The notes below the pieces were generated by a model that worked only from the letters and a program-made list of their open reading frames with translations, did not search any database and was not told the origin of the DNA. Source: Paracoccus sediminis (lineage in GTDB: Bacteria > Pseudomonadota > Alphaproteobacteria > Rhodobacterales > Rhodobacteraceae). From it: a stretch of DNA of 64,000 bases. This document shows positions 42,370 through 52,188 of the stretch, one piece after another (position 1 is the stretch's first letter; the number at the start of each line of letters is the position of its first letter). The DNA is taken from assembly GCF_900188295.1 (NCBI RefSeq), contig NZ_FZNM01000003.1, forward strand, positions 397,346 through 461,345, written 5' to 3'. The translations under genes and the position numbers were made by a program.

Positions 42370-42852
42370 ATGGCCGGAGGAATCCGCGACAGCGGCGACG
42401 ATCTGGTCGAGAACCACGAGATCAACGTCACCCCCTTCATCGACGTGATGCTGGTGCTGCTGATTATCTTCATGGTCGCGGCGCCGCTGGCCACGGTCGA
42501 TGTGAACGTCGATCTGCCGGTGTCGAACGCCACCCCGGCGCAGCGCCCGGACCAGCCGGTCTATGTGACCGTCAAGCCCGACCTGACGCTGGCCCTGGAC
42601 GACACCGACATCGCGCCGGGCGGGCTGGCCGCCGCCCTAGCCGCCGCCACCGAGGGCGACCGGGAACAGCGCATCTTCCTGCGCGCCGACCGCGCGGTTC
42701 CTTATGGCGACCTGATGGGGGTGATGAACACCCTGCGCGACACCGGCTATCTGAAGATCGCGCTTGTGGGTCTGGAATCGGCCACGGCGGGCGGCCCGCC
42801 GGACGCCCCCGCCGTCATCCCAGCCTCGGCCGCCCCGGTCCCCGCGCGATGA
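42370..42852 (+). CDS. exbD: TonB-system proton channel subunit ExbD
   Basis: 160 aa, one N-terminal span [21 protein letters not shown] containing the protonatable Asp (FIDVML), then a periplasmic domain ([38 protein letters not shown]). It forms the motor with ExbB and TonB. The start is ATG 42370, just after the exbB stop; its stop overlaps the tonB ATG as ATGA. The tail is Pro/Ala-rich. Confidence 0.96.
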   Translation: MAGGIRDSGDDLVENHEINVTPFIDVMLVLLIIFMVAAPLATVDVNVDLPVSNATPAQRPDQPVYVTVKPDLTLALDDTDIAPGGLAAALAAATEGDREQRIFLRADRAVPYGDLMGVMNTLRDTGYLKIALVGLESATAGGPPDAPAVIPASAAPVPAR

Positions 42853-43721
42853 CCGGCCGCGCCGCCCGCGCGATCCGGGAAGGCGCGCTGTGGGGCGGGG
42901 CCTCGGCCCTGGTGCTGGCGCTGCATCTGGGGGGGGCGCTGTGGATCCTGCGCCAGGCCGAGGCCGCCGCCCCGCCGGGCCTGCCCGAACCGGTCTTTGT
43001 GGACCTTGCCCCCGCCGAGGAAGCCGAGGAAGCCGTGGCCCCGCCCCAGGAGCCGGTCGAGAAAGCCGCCGAGGAACCCGTCGAGCCTGAACCGCAGCCG
43101 GAGCCGGAACCGGAACCGGAGGAGGTCGCGGAACCGCTGGAACTGCCGCCGCTGCCCGAACTGGAACCGTTGGAGGACATGGCCGACCTGTTCCCGCCCG
43201 CGCCGCCGGACCTGGAAACCCCGCCCGAGGCGGCGCTGACCGCCTCGGTCCGGCCTGAACGCCGCCCGGAACGCGAACCCGAACCGCAGCGCCAGATCGA
43301 ACCCCGCCGCGAGCCGGAACCGCAGCGGCAGGCGGAATCCCGGCGGCAGGAACAGCCCGCCGCGCAGCCGCCGGCGCGTCAGGCCCCGCAAGGCGCAGGC
43401 GGCAGCGGATCCACGGGACCAAACCCCCAGCAGAAGGCCAGCCTGATGTCGCAATGGGGCGGCCAGATCCGGTCCTGCATCAGCCGCCGGGCATCGGCCC
43501 CGCGCGGGGTGCGCGAAGGCGGGCGGGTGACGCTGACCCTGTCGGTCTCGCGCAGTGGGACCATCCAGGGGGTCGGCATCGCCGGATCGTCCGGCATCGC
43601 GGCCCTGGACCAGGCGGCGGTGCAGGCTGCGCAGCGCGCCGGCCGCTGTCCCCGTGCGCCCGCCGGTCTGGCCGAGGCAAGCTACGGTTTCGAATTGCCG
43701 ATCACCTTGCAGGTGCGATGA
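42849..43721 (+). CDS. tonB: TonB family energy-transducing protein
   Basis: 290 aa: an N-terminal inner-membrane anchor (GGASALVLALHLGGALWIL), a long Pro/Glu-rich and then Arg/Glu-rich spacer across the periplasm (about residues 50-190), and a C-terminal TonB domain with SQWGGQIRSCISRRAS and GGRVTLTLSVSRSGTIQGVG. It couples the proton-motive force to outer-membrane receptors. The two cysteines of the domain (SCIS, GRCPRA) may pair. The start overlaps exbD by four bases. Confidence 0.94.
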   Translation: MTGRAARAIREGALWGGASALVLALHLGGALWILRQAEAAAPPGLPEPVFVDLAPAEEAEEAVAPPQEPVEKAAEEPVEPEPQPEPEPEPEEVAEPLELPPLPELEPLEDMADLFPPAPPDLETPPEAALTASVRPERRPEREPEPQRQIEPRREPEPQRQAESRRQEQPAAQPPARQAPQGAGGSGSTGPNPQQKASLMSQWGGQIRSCISRRASAPRGVREGGRVTLTLSVSRSGTIQGVGIAGSSGIAALDQAAVQAAQRAGRCPRAPAGLAEASYGFELPITLQVR

Positions 43722-43804
43722 GTAATGAGGCAGGGGCCGTCTGCCCCCCCGGCCGCTTTCAGCGGCACCCCCCGAGAATAGTTCTCCGGGCAAGGTTCAT
43801 CGGA

Positions 43805-44503
43805 TCAGCCGAACACCTCGGGCTGGTCGATGCGCAGGCGGGCGATGATGCCCTCGATCCGGCTCAGGTGCTGGCGGATGGCGGCGACGGCGGCGTCGGC
43901 GTCGCGGCGGCGCAGGGCGTCCAGGATCAGCCGGTGTTCGGCGAAGGCCGTGTCCGCGCCATAGGACAGCGACAGGTATCGCGCCCGGTCCATATGGCCC
44001 TTGGTTTCCCTCACCAGGGTCCAGACGAAATCCAGCCCGGCAAAGGTGCAGAGGTCGTGGTGGAACCGGTCGTCCAGCGCGTGAAAGCCCGCGCGGTCGT
44101 CCGATTCGATGGCATGGGCCTGGGCGTCCAGCACCTGGTCCAGGGCATCCAGATGTTCGTCGGTCAGCCGCTGCGCCGCGACGCGCAAACAGGATTCCTC
44201 CAGCGCGGCGCGGATGAAATAGGCTTGCAGCACGGCTTCTTCGGAAATCGGCGTCACGATGGTGGCGCGCTGCGGGCGGATCTGGATGAAGCCCAGTTGC
44301 GACAACCGGTAAAAGGCGTCGCGCACCGGCTGGCGGGACACGCCCATCTGGGTCGCGACCTCGGTTTCGGACAGCCTGGCGCCGGGGCGCAGGGTCAGGT
44401 TCACCACGCGGTCATAAAGCAGGTCGAAGATCTGGTCGGTGACGCTGCGGGTTCGCGTGTCCTGCGCCAGGGAAAAGTCGTCGGCCAAGAAAGTGGATCT
44501 CAT
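43805..44503 (-). CDS. GntR/FadR-family regulator of uronate genes
   Basis: 232 aa. The winged-helix domain reads VTDQIFDLLYDRVVNLTLRP, RLSETEVATQMGVSRQPVRDAFYRLS, then RPQRATIVTPIS. The C-terminal FadR-type FCD domain has FIRAALEESCLRVAA and DDRFHHDLCTFAGLDFVW, with the metal-binding Asp/His pattern and EHRLILDALRRRDAD. The start ATG 44503 follows GGAGGCGGC. It is divergent from uxaC across an 87-base gap, so it probably controls the TRAP/uronate operon. It is a paralogue of the regulator at 54309. Ligand not known; uronates or KDG are likely. Confidence 0.92.
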   Translation of the reverse strand: MRSTFLADDFSLAQDTRTRSVTDQIFDLLYDRVVNLTLRPGARLSETEVATQMGVSRQPVRDAFYRLSQLGFIQIRPQRATIVTPISEEAVLQAYFIRAALEESCLRVAAQRLTDEHLDALDQVLDAQAHAIESDDRAGFHALDDRFHHDLCTFAGLDFVWTLVRETKGHMDRARYLSLSYGADTAFAEHRLILDALRRRDADAAVAAIRQHLSRIEGIIARLRIDQPEVFG

Positions 44504-44590
44504 GCCGCCTCCGGGTGATTGACCATTCTTGAAAACTAGCATATTAGATGACCCGGACGAAAACAAGCACGACTCGAGGGAGGAGACGGG
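44504..44590. promoter_or_regulatory. Divergent promoter/operator between the GntR gene and uxaC
   Basis: This AT-richer 87-base gap contains TTGAAAACTAGCATATTAGATGACC (44530-44553), with a CTAGCATATTAG near-palindrome at 44536-44547 sharing ACTAG with the site before the second GntR gene. GAGGGAGGAGACGGG provides a strong ribosome site for uxaC. Operator assignment is inference. Confidence 0.45.
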
Positions 44591-45997
44591 ATGGGCTTGC
44601 TGGACGAGGATCGGCTGTTTCCGACCGAAGGACGCGCCCGCGGCCTGGCGCGCGACCTGTATGCCGGGATCCGCGATCTGCCCATCGTCAGTCCGCACGG
44701 CCATACCGACCCTCGCTGGTTTGCGGAAAACCAGCCCTTTCCCGATCCCGCGCAGCTGTTCGTGACGCCCGACCATTACGTCTTTCGGATGCTGTGTTCG
44801 CAAGGGGTGCCCCTGACCGATCTGGGCGTGCCGCGCGTCGATGGCGGACCGACCGAAACCGACGGGCGCAGGATCTGGCACCTGTTCGCCCGCCATTACC
44901 ACCTGCTGCGCGGCACCCCGTCGCGGCTATGGCTGGACCACAGTTTCCAGCATGTCTTCGGCATCGACCGGCGGTTGTCGGCGGACACGGCGGACTGGTA
45001 TTACGACCGCATCGCCGATTGCCTGTCCCGCCCCGAATTCCGCCCCCGCGCGCTGTTCGACCGCTTCAACATCGAGGTCATCGCCACGACCGAGGCCGCG
45101 ACCGACGACCTGCTCTGGCACCGGATGATCCGGGAATCGGATTGGGGGGGCCGGGTCGTCACCGCCTATCGCCCCGATGGCGTGGTGGACCCCGAGATGG
45201 CGGGTTTCGCCGACAACGTGGCCCTGCTGGGCCAGCAGACCGGATTCGACACCGCCACCTGGGACGGATACCTCGACGCGCACCGGGCGCGGCGGGCGTT
45301 TTTCCGGGATCACGGCGCCACGTCCAGCGACCACGGCCACCCCACGGCCCGGACCGAGGATCTGCCGCAGGCCGATGCCGCCGCGTTGTTCGACAAGGCC
45401 CTGCGTGGCGACTGCACACCCGACGAGGCCGACGCCTTTCGCGGCCAGATGCTGACCGAGATGGCGCGGATGAGCCTGGAGGACGGGCTGGTCCTGCAAA
45501 TCCACCCCGGATCGCGGCGCAACCATTCCGATCCGGTGATGGCGATGTTCGGCCGCGACAAGGGCTTCGACATTCCCGGCCGCACCGATTACGTCACCGC
45601 GCTGCGCCCGCTGCTGAACGCGGTGGGGATGCGCCCCGACCTGACGGTGATCCTGTTCACGCTGGACGAAACCAGCTATTCCCGCGAACTGGCGCCTCTG
45701 GCGGGCGTCTGGCCCTGCCTGCGGCTTGGCCCGCCCTGGTGGTTCCACGACAGCCCGGAAGGCATGATGCGGTTCCGGCAGATGACCACGGAAACGGCGG
45801 GCTTCTATAACACCGTGGGCTTCAATGACGATACCCGCGCCTTCTGTTCGATTCCCGCGCGCCACGATGTCGCGCGCCGCGTGGATTGCGCATACCTGGC
45901 CACCCTGATCGCCACCGGACGCCTGCATCGGGACGAGGCGCCCGAACTGGCCCATGACCTGACCTACGGCCTCGCCAAGAGGGCCTACAGACTTTGA
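44591..45997 (+). CDS. uxaC: Glucuronate (uronate) isomerase
   Basis: Isomerises D-glucuronate to D-fructuronate (or D-galacturonate to D-tagaturonate). 468 aa, amidohydrolase-fold. The start region [20 protein letters not shown], the middle [19 protein letters not shown] and [19 protein letters not shown] are characteristic; the His-x-His pair is in PHGHTD. Codons and length are normal. The first gene of an eight-gene rightward operon, 22 bases before dctP. A strong ribosome site precedes it. Confidence 0.97.
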   Translation: MGLLDEDRLFPTEGRARGLARDLYAGIRDLPIVSPHGHTDPRWFAENQPFPDPAQLFVTPDHYVFRMLCSQGVPLTDLGVPRVDGGPTETDGRRIWHLFARHYHLLRGTPSRLWLDHSFQHVFGIDRRLSADTADWYYDRIADCLSRPEFRPRALFDRFNIEVIATTEAATDDLLWHRMIRESDWGGRVVTAYRPDGVVDPEMAGFADNVALLGQQTGFDTATWDGYLDAHRARRAFFRDHGATSSDHGHPTARTEDLPQADAAALFDKALRGDCTPDEADAFRGQMLTEMARMSLEDGLVLQIHPGSRRNHSDPVMAMFGRDKGFDIPGRTDYVTALRPLLNAVGMRPDLTVILFTLDETSYSRELAPLAGVWPCLRLGPPWWFHDSPEGMMRFRQMTTETAGFYNTVGFNDDTRAFCSIPARHDVARRVDCAYLATLIATGRLHRDEAPELAHDLTYGLAKRAYRL

Positions 45998-46019
45998 GCT
46001 TCACCAACGGGAGGAAACC

Positions 46020-47006
46020 ATGAAGTTCGTCAAGACCACCTTTGCCGGATTGCTGATCTCGGCCGCATTCGTCGGCGGCGCCGCCGCGGCCGAATGCGAG
46101 ATCACCCTGCGGTCGTCCGACACCCATCCCGACGGCTATCCGACCGTCGAGGGCGTCAAGGCCATGGCGGCCGAGGTCAAGGAAAAGACCGAAGGCCGCA
46201 TCTGCATCGAGGTGTTCCCGTCGTCCCAGCTGGGCGAGGAAAAGGACACCATCGAACAGACCCAGTTCGGCGTCATCGACATGGTGAGGGCAAGCTTTGG
46301 GTCGTTCAACGACATCGTGCCCGTCACGCAGTTGATGTCGCTGCCCTATCTGTTCACCTCGCCCGAACACCAGCAGGCGGTGATGGACGGCCCCATCGGC
46401 GAGGAGATCGCCGAGGACTTTGCCGAAAAGGATCTGATCGCGCTGGCCTATTACGACGGGGGCGCGCGCAACTTCTACAATTCGCAGAAACCGATCCAGT
46501 CGGTCGAGGATCTCAAGGGCATGAAGTTCCGCGTGATGCAGAACGACGTGTTCGTGGACATGATGGCGGCGCTTGGCGCCAACGCCACGCCGATGCCCTA
46601 TGGCGAGGTCTATTCGTCCATCCAGACGGGCGTGATCGACGGGGCCGAGAACAACTTTCCGTCCTATGACAGTTCGGGCCACGCCGAAGTGGCCAAATAC
46701 TTTACGCTGGACCAGCATCTGATGGTGCCGGAACTGGTCGCCATGTCCAAGATCGCCTGGGACAAGCTGTCGCCCGAGGATCAGGAGATCGTGCGCACCG
46801 CCGCCCGCAACTCGGCCACGTTGCAGCGCCAGCTGTGGGCCGAACAGGAAAAGGCCAGCGAGGCAAAGGTGATCGCGGCGGGCGCCGAGGTCATCAAGGA
46901 CGTGGACAAGACCGCCTTCATCGAGGCGATGGCCCCGGTCTATGAAAAATACGTGACCACGCCCGAAGCGCAGGATCTGGTCAAGCGCATCCGGGAAACC
47001 CGGTGA
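46020..47006 (+). CDS. dctP: TRAP transporter solute-binding protein (uronate type)
   Basis: Periplasmic binding protein of 328 aa with signal peptide ([21 protein letters not shown], about 24 residues). DctP-family patterns are present: [82 protein letters not shown], and the conserved Arg of GGARNFYNS and KFRVMQ that clamps the carboxylate. The neighbourhood suggests uronate or unsaturated oligouronide as substrate. A hairpin just after its stop may keep the binding protein more abundant than the membrane parts. Confidence 0.95.
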   Translation: MKFVKTTFAGLLISAAFVGGAAAAECEITLRSSDTHPDGYPTVEGVKAMAAEVKEKTEGRICIEVFPSSQLGEEKDTIEQTQFGVIDMVRASFGSFNDIVPVTQLMSLPYLFTSPEHQQAVMDGPIGEEIAEDFAEKDLIALAYYDGGARNFYNSQKPIQSVEDLKGMKFRVMQNDVFVDMMAALGANATPMPYGEVYSSIQTGVIDGAENNFPSYDSSGHAEVAKYFTLDQHLMVPELVAMSKIAWDKLSPEDQEIVRTAARNSATLQRQLWAEQEKASEAKVIAAGAEVIKDVDKTAFIEAMAPVYEKYVTTPEAQDLVKRIRETR

Positions 47007-47012
47007 TCCCAT

Positions 47013-47038
47013 GGCCGCCCGCCCCTCCGCGGGCGGCC
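47013..47038 (+). terminator. Attenuator-like hairpin between dctP and dctQ
   Basis: GGCCGCCCGC pairs with GCGGGCGGCC around a six-base loop, followed by GTTTCTT. It sits seven bases after the dctP stop and before dctQ. Such a partial terminator or RNA-stabilising hairpin fits the higher need for the binding protein. Confidence 0.6.
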
Positions 47039-47061
47039 GTTTCTTGGCAAGGGGACGCGCG

Positions 47062-47646
47062 ATGCGCGACGCATTGATCCGACTGGCGCGGCTAACCGGC
47101 GCGGTGGCCACGGCGGGGCTGTGGCTGGCCGGGATCGGCCTGGTGCTGATGACCGCCTTCGTCTTTGCGCAGGTGGTCTGGCGCTATGTGCTGGGCACCA
47201 GCCTGTTCTGGGCCGAACCCGCCAGCGTGATGCTGATGGGCTGGTTCATCTTCCTGGGGGCCGCCGTGGGCGTCAAGGAAGGCTATCACCTGTCCTTCGA
47301 CGTGGGGCTGATGGTGATGCCGGAACGCTGGCGCCCGTGGTTCCACACGGCCTCCGATCTGGTCGTGACCGCCTTCGGGTTCGGCATGGCCTGGTACGGC
47401 TGGCAGCTTGCGGCCAAGGCGGCGGGCGGGGTGATTCCGGGGCTGGGGATTTCCCGGCTGTGGGATTTCGCCCCGGTGGTCGGCGGCGGCATCCTGCTGA
47501 TGCTGTTTTCCATCGAGCGGATCCTGCGCCGCGCGGCGGGCCTGAAGACCGCGCGGTTCGGCGACATGGACGACGCGGCGGACGGCGCGCCCGACGGTCA
47601 TGCCGACGGCCAGCGGGCCGAAACCATGCTGCATCAGGAAAGGTAG
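47062..47646 (+). CDS. dctQ: TRAP transporter small permease
   Basis: 194 aa with four membrane segments: GLWLAGIGLVLMTAFVFAQVVWRYVLG, AEPASVMLMGWFIFLGAAVGV, LVVTAFGFGMAWYGWQLA and FAPVVGGGILLMLFSIERIL. The order and the W-R-Y-V-L-G-T-S motif are typical of DctQ. The start is ATG 47062 after AAGGGGA, not the earlier ATG at 47011 that would read through a hairpin. The C-terminal tail is acidic. It lies four bases before dctM. Confidence 0.93.
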   Translation: MRDALIRLARLTGAVATAGLWLAGIGLVLMTAFVFAQVVWRYVLGTSLFWAEPASVMLMGWFIFLGAAVGVKEGYHLSFDVGLMVMPERWRPWFHTASDLVVTAFGFGMAWYGWQLAAKAAGGVIPGLGISRLWDFAPVVGGGILLMLFSIERILRRAAGLKTARFGDMDDAADGAPDGHADGQRAETMLHQER

Positions 47647-47650
47647 CGCC

Positions 47651-48931
47651 ATGGAACTGTGGATTCTGTTCGGCAGCTTCGTGGCGCTGCTGCTGATCGG
47701 CACGCCGGTGGCCTTTTGCCTGGGCGCGTCGTCGTTCTTTACGGTGCTGTATCTGGGCCTGCCGCCGGTGGTGGTGTTCCAGCGCCTGAATTCGGGCGTT
47801 TCGGTCTTTGCGCTGATGGCGATCCCGTTCTTCATCTTCGCGGGCGACCTGATGGTGCGGGGCGACATCGCGCGCCGCCTTGTGGCCCTGGCCGGGTCGC
47901 TGATCGGGCACATGCGCGGCGGGCTGGGACAGGTCAACATCGTGGCGTCCCTGATGTTCGGCGGCGTGTCGGGATCGGCCGCGGCGGACGCCAGCGCCGT
48001 CGGCGGGCTGATGGTGCCGCAGATGAAGGCGCGCGGATACGACGTGGATTACGCCGTCAACATCACCGTGGTCAGTTCGATCATCGCCCTGATGATCCCA
48101 CCCAGCCACAACATGATTATCTATTCCATCGCGGCGGGCGGGCGGCTGTCCATCGCCGACCTGTTCACGGCGGGCATCATCCCCGGCCTGGTGCTGGCCG
48201 CCAGCCTGATGGTCGCAACCTGGTGGGTGGCCCGGCGGCGCGGCTATCCGACCGAGCCGTTTCCCGGCCTTGCCATGGTGGGGCAGCTGTTCGTGTCCGC
48301 CCTGCCCGGCCTGATCCTGATCGCGATCATCTTCGGGGGCGTGCGGTCGGGCTGGTTCACCGCGTCGGAATCGTCGAACATCGCCGTGGTCTATGCGCTG
48401 CTGGTCACGGCCCTGGTCTATCGCAGCCTGCCCTTGTCGGAATTCATCGAGGCGACCAAGGGCGCGGTCCGCACCACCGCCATGGTGCTGCTGGTGATCG
48501 GCTGCGCGGCTTGCTTTGGCTGGCTGCTGGCCTATCTGCGGGTGCCCACCGCCCTGGTCGAGCTGTTGCAGAACGTGTCGTCGAACCCGCTGGTGATCCT
48601 GCTGTTGATGAACGTGATCCTGCTGATCCTGGGCACCTTCATGGACATGTCGCCGCTGATCGTCATCACCACGCCGATCTTCCTGCCAGTGGCCACCGCC
48701 TTCGGCGTCGATCCGGTGCATTTCGGGGTGATCCTTATCCTGAACCTGGGGATCGGGCTGTGCACCCCGCCGGTGGGCGCGGTGCTGTTCGTGGGCTGCG
48801 CGGTGGGCCGGATCAGCATCTGGCAGGCGATGCGCACGATCTGGCCCTTCTATGGCGCGGCTTTCGCCACGCTGATGCTGGTGACATACATCCCCGCCCT
48901 GTCGCTGTGGCTGCCTTCGGTGTTCAAATGA
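47651..48931 (+). CDS. dctM: TRAP transporter large permease
   Basis: 426-aa, about 12-span sodium/substrate symporter subunit. Signatures: GAFxIAGDLMxRGDIARRLV, GGVSGSAAADASAVGGLMVPQMKARGYD, ALMIPPSHNMIIYSIAAGG, GTFMDMSPLIVITTPIFLPV and LGIGLCTPPVGAVLFVG. Start MELWILFGS at 47651. Its stop overlaps the next gene's ATG as ATGA. It works with DctP and DctQ as a uronate importer by context. Confidence 0.96.
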   Translation: MELWILFGSFVALLLIGTPVAFCLGASSFFTVLYLGLPPVVVFQRLNSGVSVFALMAIPFFIFAGDLMVRGDIARRLVALAGSLIGHMRGGLGQVNIVASLMFGGVSGSAAADASAVGGLMVPQMKARGYDVDYAVNITVVSSIIALMIPPSHNMIIYSIAAGGRLSIADLFTAGIIPGLVLAASLMVATWWVARRRGYPTEPFPGLAMVGQLFVSALPGLILIAIIFGGVRSGWFTASESSNIAVVYALLVTALVYRSLPLSEFIEATKGAVRTTAMVLLVIGCAACFGWLLAYLRVPTALVELLQNVSSNPLVILLLMNVILLILGTFMDMSPLIVITTPIFLPVATAFGVDPVHFGVILILNLGIGLCTPPVGAVLFVGCAVGRISIWQAMRTIWPFYGAAFATLMLVTYIPALSLWLPSVFK

Positions 48932-49209
48932 CCGATCCCGTCCGCACCGTCCTGGCGCATTCCCCCGACCTGATGGTGGTCCGCTTCGCCTTCGACGCGG
49001 GCGACCGGGGGGCGCCGCACAGCCACCCGCACGTGCAGTCGACCTATGTGCAGTCGGGCCGCTATCGCTTTACCGTGGACGGACGCGACTTCCAGGTCGG
49101 GCCGGGCGATGCGTTCATTATCCCGTCCGGCGCCGAACATGGCTGCGAATGCCTGGAGGGGGGCGTGCTGATCGACAGCTTCACCCCCCGCCGCGACGAT
49201 TTCCTGTGA
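48928..49209 (+). CDS. kdgF: Small cupin protein, KdgF-like
   Basis: 93-aa single cupin: LMVVRFAFDAGDRGAPHSHPH, then VQSTYVQSGRYRFTVDG, DFQVGPGDAFIIPSGAEHGCE, with His residues HSHPH and a later His for the metal. KdgF speeds conversion of 4,5-unsaturated uronate to its linear ketuloses, the substrates of KduI. Length and position between the TRAP genes and kduI support this. ATGA overlap with dctM; kduI starts 12 bases after. Confidence 0.85.
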   Translation: MTDPVRTVLAHSPDLMVVRFAFDAGDRGAPHSHPHVQSTYVQSGRYRFTVDGRDFQVGPGDAFIIPSGAEHGCECLEGGVLIDSFTPRRDDFL

Positions 49210-49220
49210 AAGGCCACATC

Positions 49221-50048
49221 ATGACAACCCATGTCGAAACGCGCCACGCGGTCCATCCCGATCATGCGAAAGGCATGGACACGGCGGACCTGCGCCGGCA
49301 TTTCCTGGCCGAAGGCCTGTTCGCCACGGCGGAGGTGCGGCTGGTCTATACTCATTACGACCGCTTCGTGGTGGGGGGCGCGGTGCCGAACGGCGCGGAC
49401 ATCACCTTGGACAAGATCGCGGAAACCAAGACCGCGACCTTTCTGGAACGCCGTGAAATGGGCATCGTCAACATCGGCGATGCGGGCAGCGTCACGGCGG
49501 CGGGCCGGACGTGGGAGATGCAGAACGGCGACGTGCTGTATCTGGGCATGGGGTCGGGCGCCGTCACCTTCAGCGGCATGGGGCGGTTCTACATCGCCTC
49601 GGCCCCCGCGCATCGCGAACTGCCCTGCCGCTTGGTCACGGTGGAAGACGCCAAGGAAATGAAGACCGGCGCGGTCGAAACCTCGAACAAGCGCACCATC
49701 CGCCAGTTCATCCATCCGCTGGTGATGGAAAGCTGCCAGCTCGTGCTGGGCTATACCACGCTGGAGGACGGGTCGGTCTGGAACACCATGCCTGCCCATG
49801 TCCACGACCGGCGGATGGAGGCGTATCTGTATCACGGCATGGCCCCGGAATCGCGCGTCCTGCACCTGATGGGCGAACCGCAGGAAACCCGGCACATCTT
49901 CGTGGCCAACGAACAGGCGATACTGTCGCCGCCCTGGTCGGTCCATTCGGGCGCGGGGATCGGCGGCTATACCTTCATCTGGGCGATGGCGGGCGACAAT
50001 GTGGATTACACCGACATGGATTTCGTCCAGCCGGGGGATCTGCGGTGA
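49221..50048 (+). CDS. kduI: 5-keto-4-deoxyuronate isomerase
   Basis: Isomerises 4-deoxy-L-threo-5-hexosulose uronate to 2,5-diketo-3-deoxygluconate. 275 aa. Conserved parts are VYTHYDRFVVGGAVP, FLERREMGIVNIGDAG, YLGMGSGAVTFSG and the zinc-binding cupin segment MPAHVHDRRMEAYLYHGMA with PPWSVHSGAGIGGYTFIWAM. Start MTTHVETR, with AAAGGCCAC upstream. Its stop overlaps the kduD GTG. Confidence 0.97.
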   Translation: MTTHVETRHAVHPDHAKGMDTADLRRHFLAEGLFATAEVRLVYTHYDRFVVGGAVPNGADITLDKIAETKTATFLERREMGIVNIGDAGSVTAAGRTWEMQNGDVLYLGMGSGAVTFSGMGRFYIASAPAHRELPCRLVTVEDAKEMKTGAVETSNKRTIRQFIHPLVMESCQLVLGYTTLEDGSVWNTMPAHVHDRRMEAYLYHGMAPESRVLHLMGEPQETRHIFVANEQAILSPPWSVHSGAGIGGYTFIWAMAGDNVDYTDMDFVQPGDLR

Positions 50049-50785
50049 ATCCGTTTTCGCTGGGGGGTCAGGTCGCGCTTGTCACCGGCGCCAACACCGG
50101 CATCGGCCAAGCCATCGCCGTGGCCCTGTCGCAGGCGGGGGCGGACGTGATCGCCGCAGGCCGCCGCGATTGCGGCGAGACATTGGCGCTGATGGGCCAG
50201 GTTTCTGAAAAGGCGGGGCGCGGCTTGCGGCTGGATTTCAGCGACCCGATGGCCGCGTGCGACTTGTTCGCGTCCGAACGCATCGACATCCTGGTCAACA
50301 ACGCGGGCATCATCCGCCGCGCCGATGCGGTGGATTTCAGCGAAGCCGACTGGGACGAGGTGATGGACACGAACCTGAAAGCGCTGTTCTTCACCTGCCA
50401 GGCCTTCGCCCGCGCCGCCCTGCCGCGCGGCCGGGGCAAGATCGTCAACATCGCGTCCCTGCTGTCCTTTCAGGGCGGGATCCGGGTGCCGTCCTATACC
50501 GCGTCGAAACACGGAGTTGCCGGACTGACCAAGCTGATGGCGAACGAATGGGCGGCAGGGGGCCTGAACGTCAACGCCATCGCGCCGGGCTATATCGAGA
50601 CGAACAACACCACCGCCCTGCGCGCCGACCCCGACCGCAGCCGCGCGATCCTGGACCGCATCCCCGCAGGCCGCTGGGGCCGCCCCGAGGACATCGGCCA
50701 GACCGCCGTGTTCCTGTCCGCCCCCGCGTCCGATTACATCAACGGCGCGGTGCTGAACGTCGATGGAGGCTGGCTTGCACGATAG
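50045..50785 (+). CDS. kduD: 2-deoxy-D-gluconate 3-dehydrogenase / 2,5-diketo-3-deoxygluconate reductase
   Basis: 246-aa short-chain dehydrogenase that reduces diketodeoxygluconate to KDG with NAD(P)H. GxxxGxG is VALVTGANTGIGQAIAVAL; the NNAG is DILVNNAGIIRRADA; the catalytic Ser and YxxxK are ASLLSFQGG and YTASKHG. LNVDGGWLAR is the usual end. It starts with GTG at 50045, overlapping the kduI stop (GTGA), so it is coupled. It overlaps the next gene by 23 bases. Confidence 0.94.
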   Translation: MNPFSLGGQVALVTGANTGIGQAIAVALSQAGADVIAAGRRDCGETLALMGQVSEKAGRGLRLDFSDPMAACDLFASERIDILVNNAGIIRRADAVDFSEADWDEVMDTNLKALFFTCQAFARAALPRGRGKIVNIASLLSFQGGIRVPSYTASKHGVAGLTKLMANEWAAGGLNVNAIAPGYIETNNTTALRADPDRSRAILDRIPAGRWGRPEDIGQTAVFLSAPASDYINGAVLNVDGGWLAR

Positions 50786-52178
50786 GCTTTACCGCGACCC
50801 CGCCACGGCGGGGGGCATCGTCCACCTGGGCCTTGGCGCCTTCTTCCGCGCGCATGGCGCAATCTACGTGGCCGAGGCCGGGGGTTGGGGCATCACCGGC
50901 GTGTCGCTGCAATCGCCGGGCACGCGCGACAGGCTGAAACCGCAAGGCTGGGCCTATACGGCGGTGGAGCTTGGGCCGGATGGCGAGAAACCGCAGGTCG
51001 CGACGGTGCTGCGCGATGTGCTGGTCGCGCCCGAAGATCCCCAGGCCGTTCTGGACGCGATGGCCGCGCCGGACACCCATATCGTCAGCCTGACGGTGAC
51101 GGAAAAGGGCTATTGCCACGAACCCTCCACCGGGCGGCTGAACCGCGATCATCCCGATATCATCCACGACTTGGAAAACCCGCTGCCGAAATCCGCGCCC
51201 GGTTTCCTGGTGCGCGCCCTGGCCCTGCGCCAGGCGGCGGGGCTGCCGCCCTTCACGGTGCTGTGCTGCGACAACCTCCCGGAAAACGGCCGCGTGGTGC
51301 AGGGCGTGGTCACGGAACTCGCGCGTCTGATCGACCCGGCGCTGGCCGACTGGACCCTTGCGAACGGCGCCTTCCCCTCGACCATGGTGGACCGCATCGT
51401 CCCGGCCGCCACGCCGGCCGATCTGGATCGGCTGGAGGCCGCGACTGGCACCCGCGACGAGGCGCCGGTCATGCACGAACCCTTCCGCCAATGGGTGATC
51501 GAGGATCGTTTCTGCGGTCCCCGCCCGGCCTTTGAAAAGGTCGGCGTGCAGATGGTGGCCGATGTCACGCCCTATGAGCACATGAAGCTGCGGATGCTGA
51601 ACGGCACGCATTCCAGCCTCGCCTATCTGGGCTATCTGGCAGGGCACCAGACCATTGCCGACACGATGGCCGATCCGGTCTTTGCCGATTTCGTGCGCGG
51701 GCTGTGGCGCGACGAGATCATCCCGGCGCTGACGCCCCCGCCGGGCGAGGATCTGGGTGCCTATGCCGATGCCCTGGCTGCGCGCTATGCCAATCCCGCG
51801 ATCCGTCATCGGACCTGGCAGATCGCCATGGACGGCAGCCAGAAGCTGCCGCAGCGGATCCTGGGGACCATCGCGGAAAGCCGCGCGGCGGGACGCGCCG
51901 TGCCGGGGCTGACCCTGGCGGTGGCGGCCTGGATGCGCTATGTGTCGGGACGCGACGAAAAGGGCGCCGCCATCGAGGTCAAGGATCCGCTGGCGCCACG
52001 CCTTGCCGCGCTGTGGCGGGACGATCCCGCGCAGACCGTGGCGGGCTTTCTGGCGCTGGCCGAGGTGTTCCCCCCCGCCCTGCGCGACGATGCGGGCTTT
52101 GCGGCGGATCTGACGACGGCGCTGTCGGGCCTGGTGCGGGACGGCGCGCGGGCCATGGTCGCCCGACGGGCGGGGTGA
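50763..52178 (+). CDS. uxuB: D-mannonate oxidoreductase (fructuronate reductase)
   Basis: 471-aa mannitol-dehydrogenase-family enzyme that reduces fructuronate to mannonate. Motifs: GGIVHLGLGAFFRAHGAIY, SLTVTEKGYCHEP, CCDNLPENGRVVQGVV, FPSTMVDRIVPAA, FEKVGVQMVADVTPYEHMKLRMLNGTHSSLAYLGYLAG, and QKLPQRILGT. The K-x-R-x-L-N-x-x-H pattern is catalytic. The ATG lies inside the kduD end, a 23-base overlap; a TTG five codons on is possible. It completes the rightward operon. Confidence 0.94.
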   Translation: MEAGLHDRLYRDPATAGGIVHLGLGAFFRAHGAIYVAEAGGWGITGVSLQSPGTRDRLKPQGWAYTAVELGPDGEKPQVATVLRDVLVAPEDPQAVLDAMAAPDTHIVSLTVTEKGYCHEPSTGRLNRDHPDIIHDLENPLPKSAPGFLVRALALRQAAGLPPFTVLCCDNLPENGRVVQGVVTELARLIDPALADWTLANGAFPSTMVDRIVPAATPADLDRLEAATGTRDEAPVMHEPFRQWVIEDRFCGPRPAFEKVGVQMVADVTPYEHMKLRMLNGTHSSLAYLGYLAGHQTIADTMADPVFADFVRGLWRDEIIPALTPPPGEDLGAYADALAARYANPAIRHRTWQIAMDGSQKLPQRILGTIAESRAAGRAVPGLTLAVAAWMRYVSGRDEKGAAIEVKDPLAPRLAALWRDDPAQTVAGFLALAEVFPPALRDDAGFAADLTTALSGLVRDGARAMVARRAG

Positions 52179-52188
52179 ACCCCCCGCC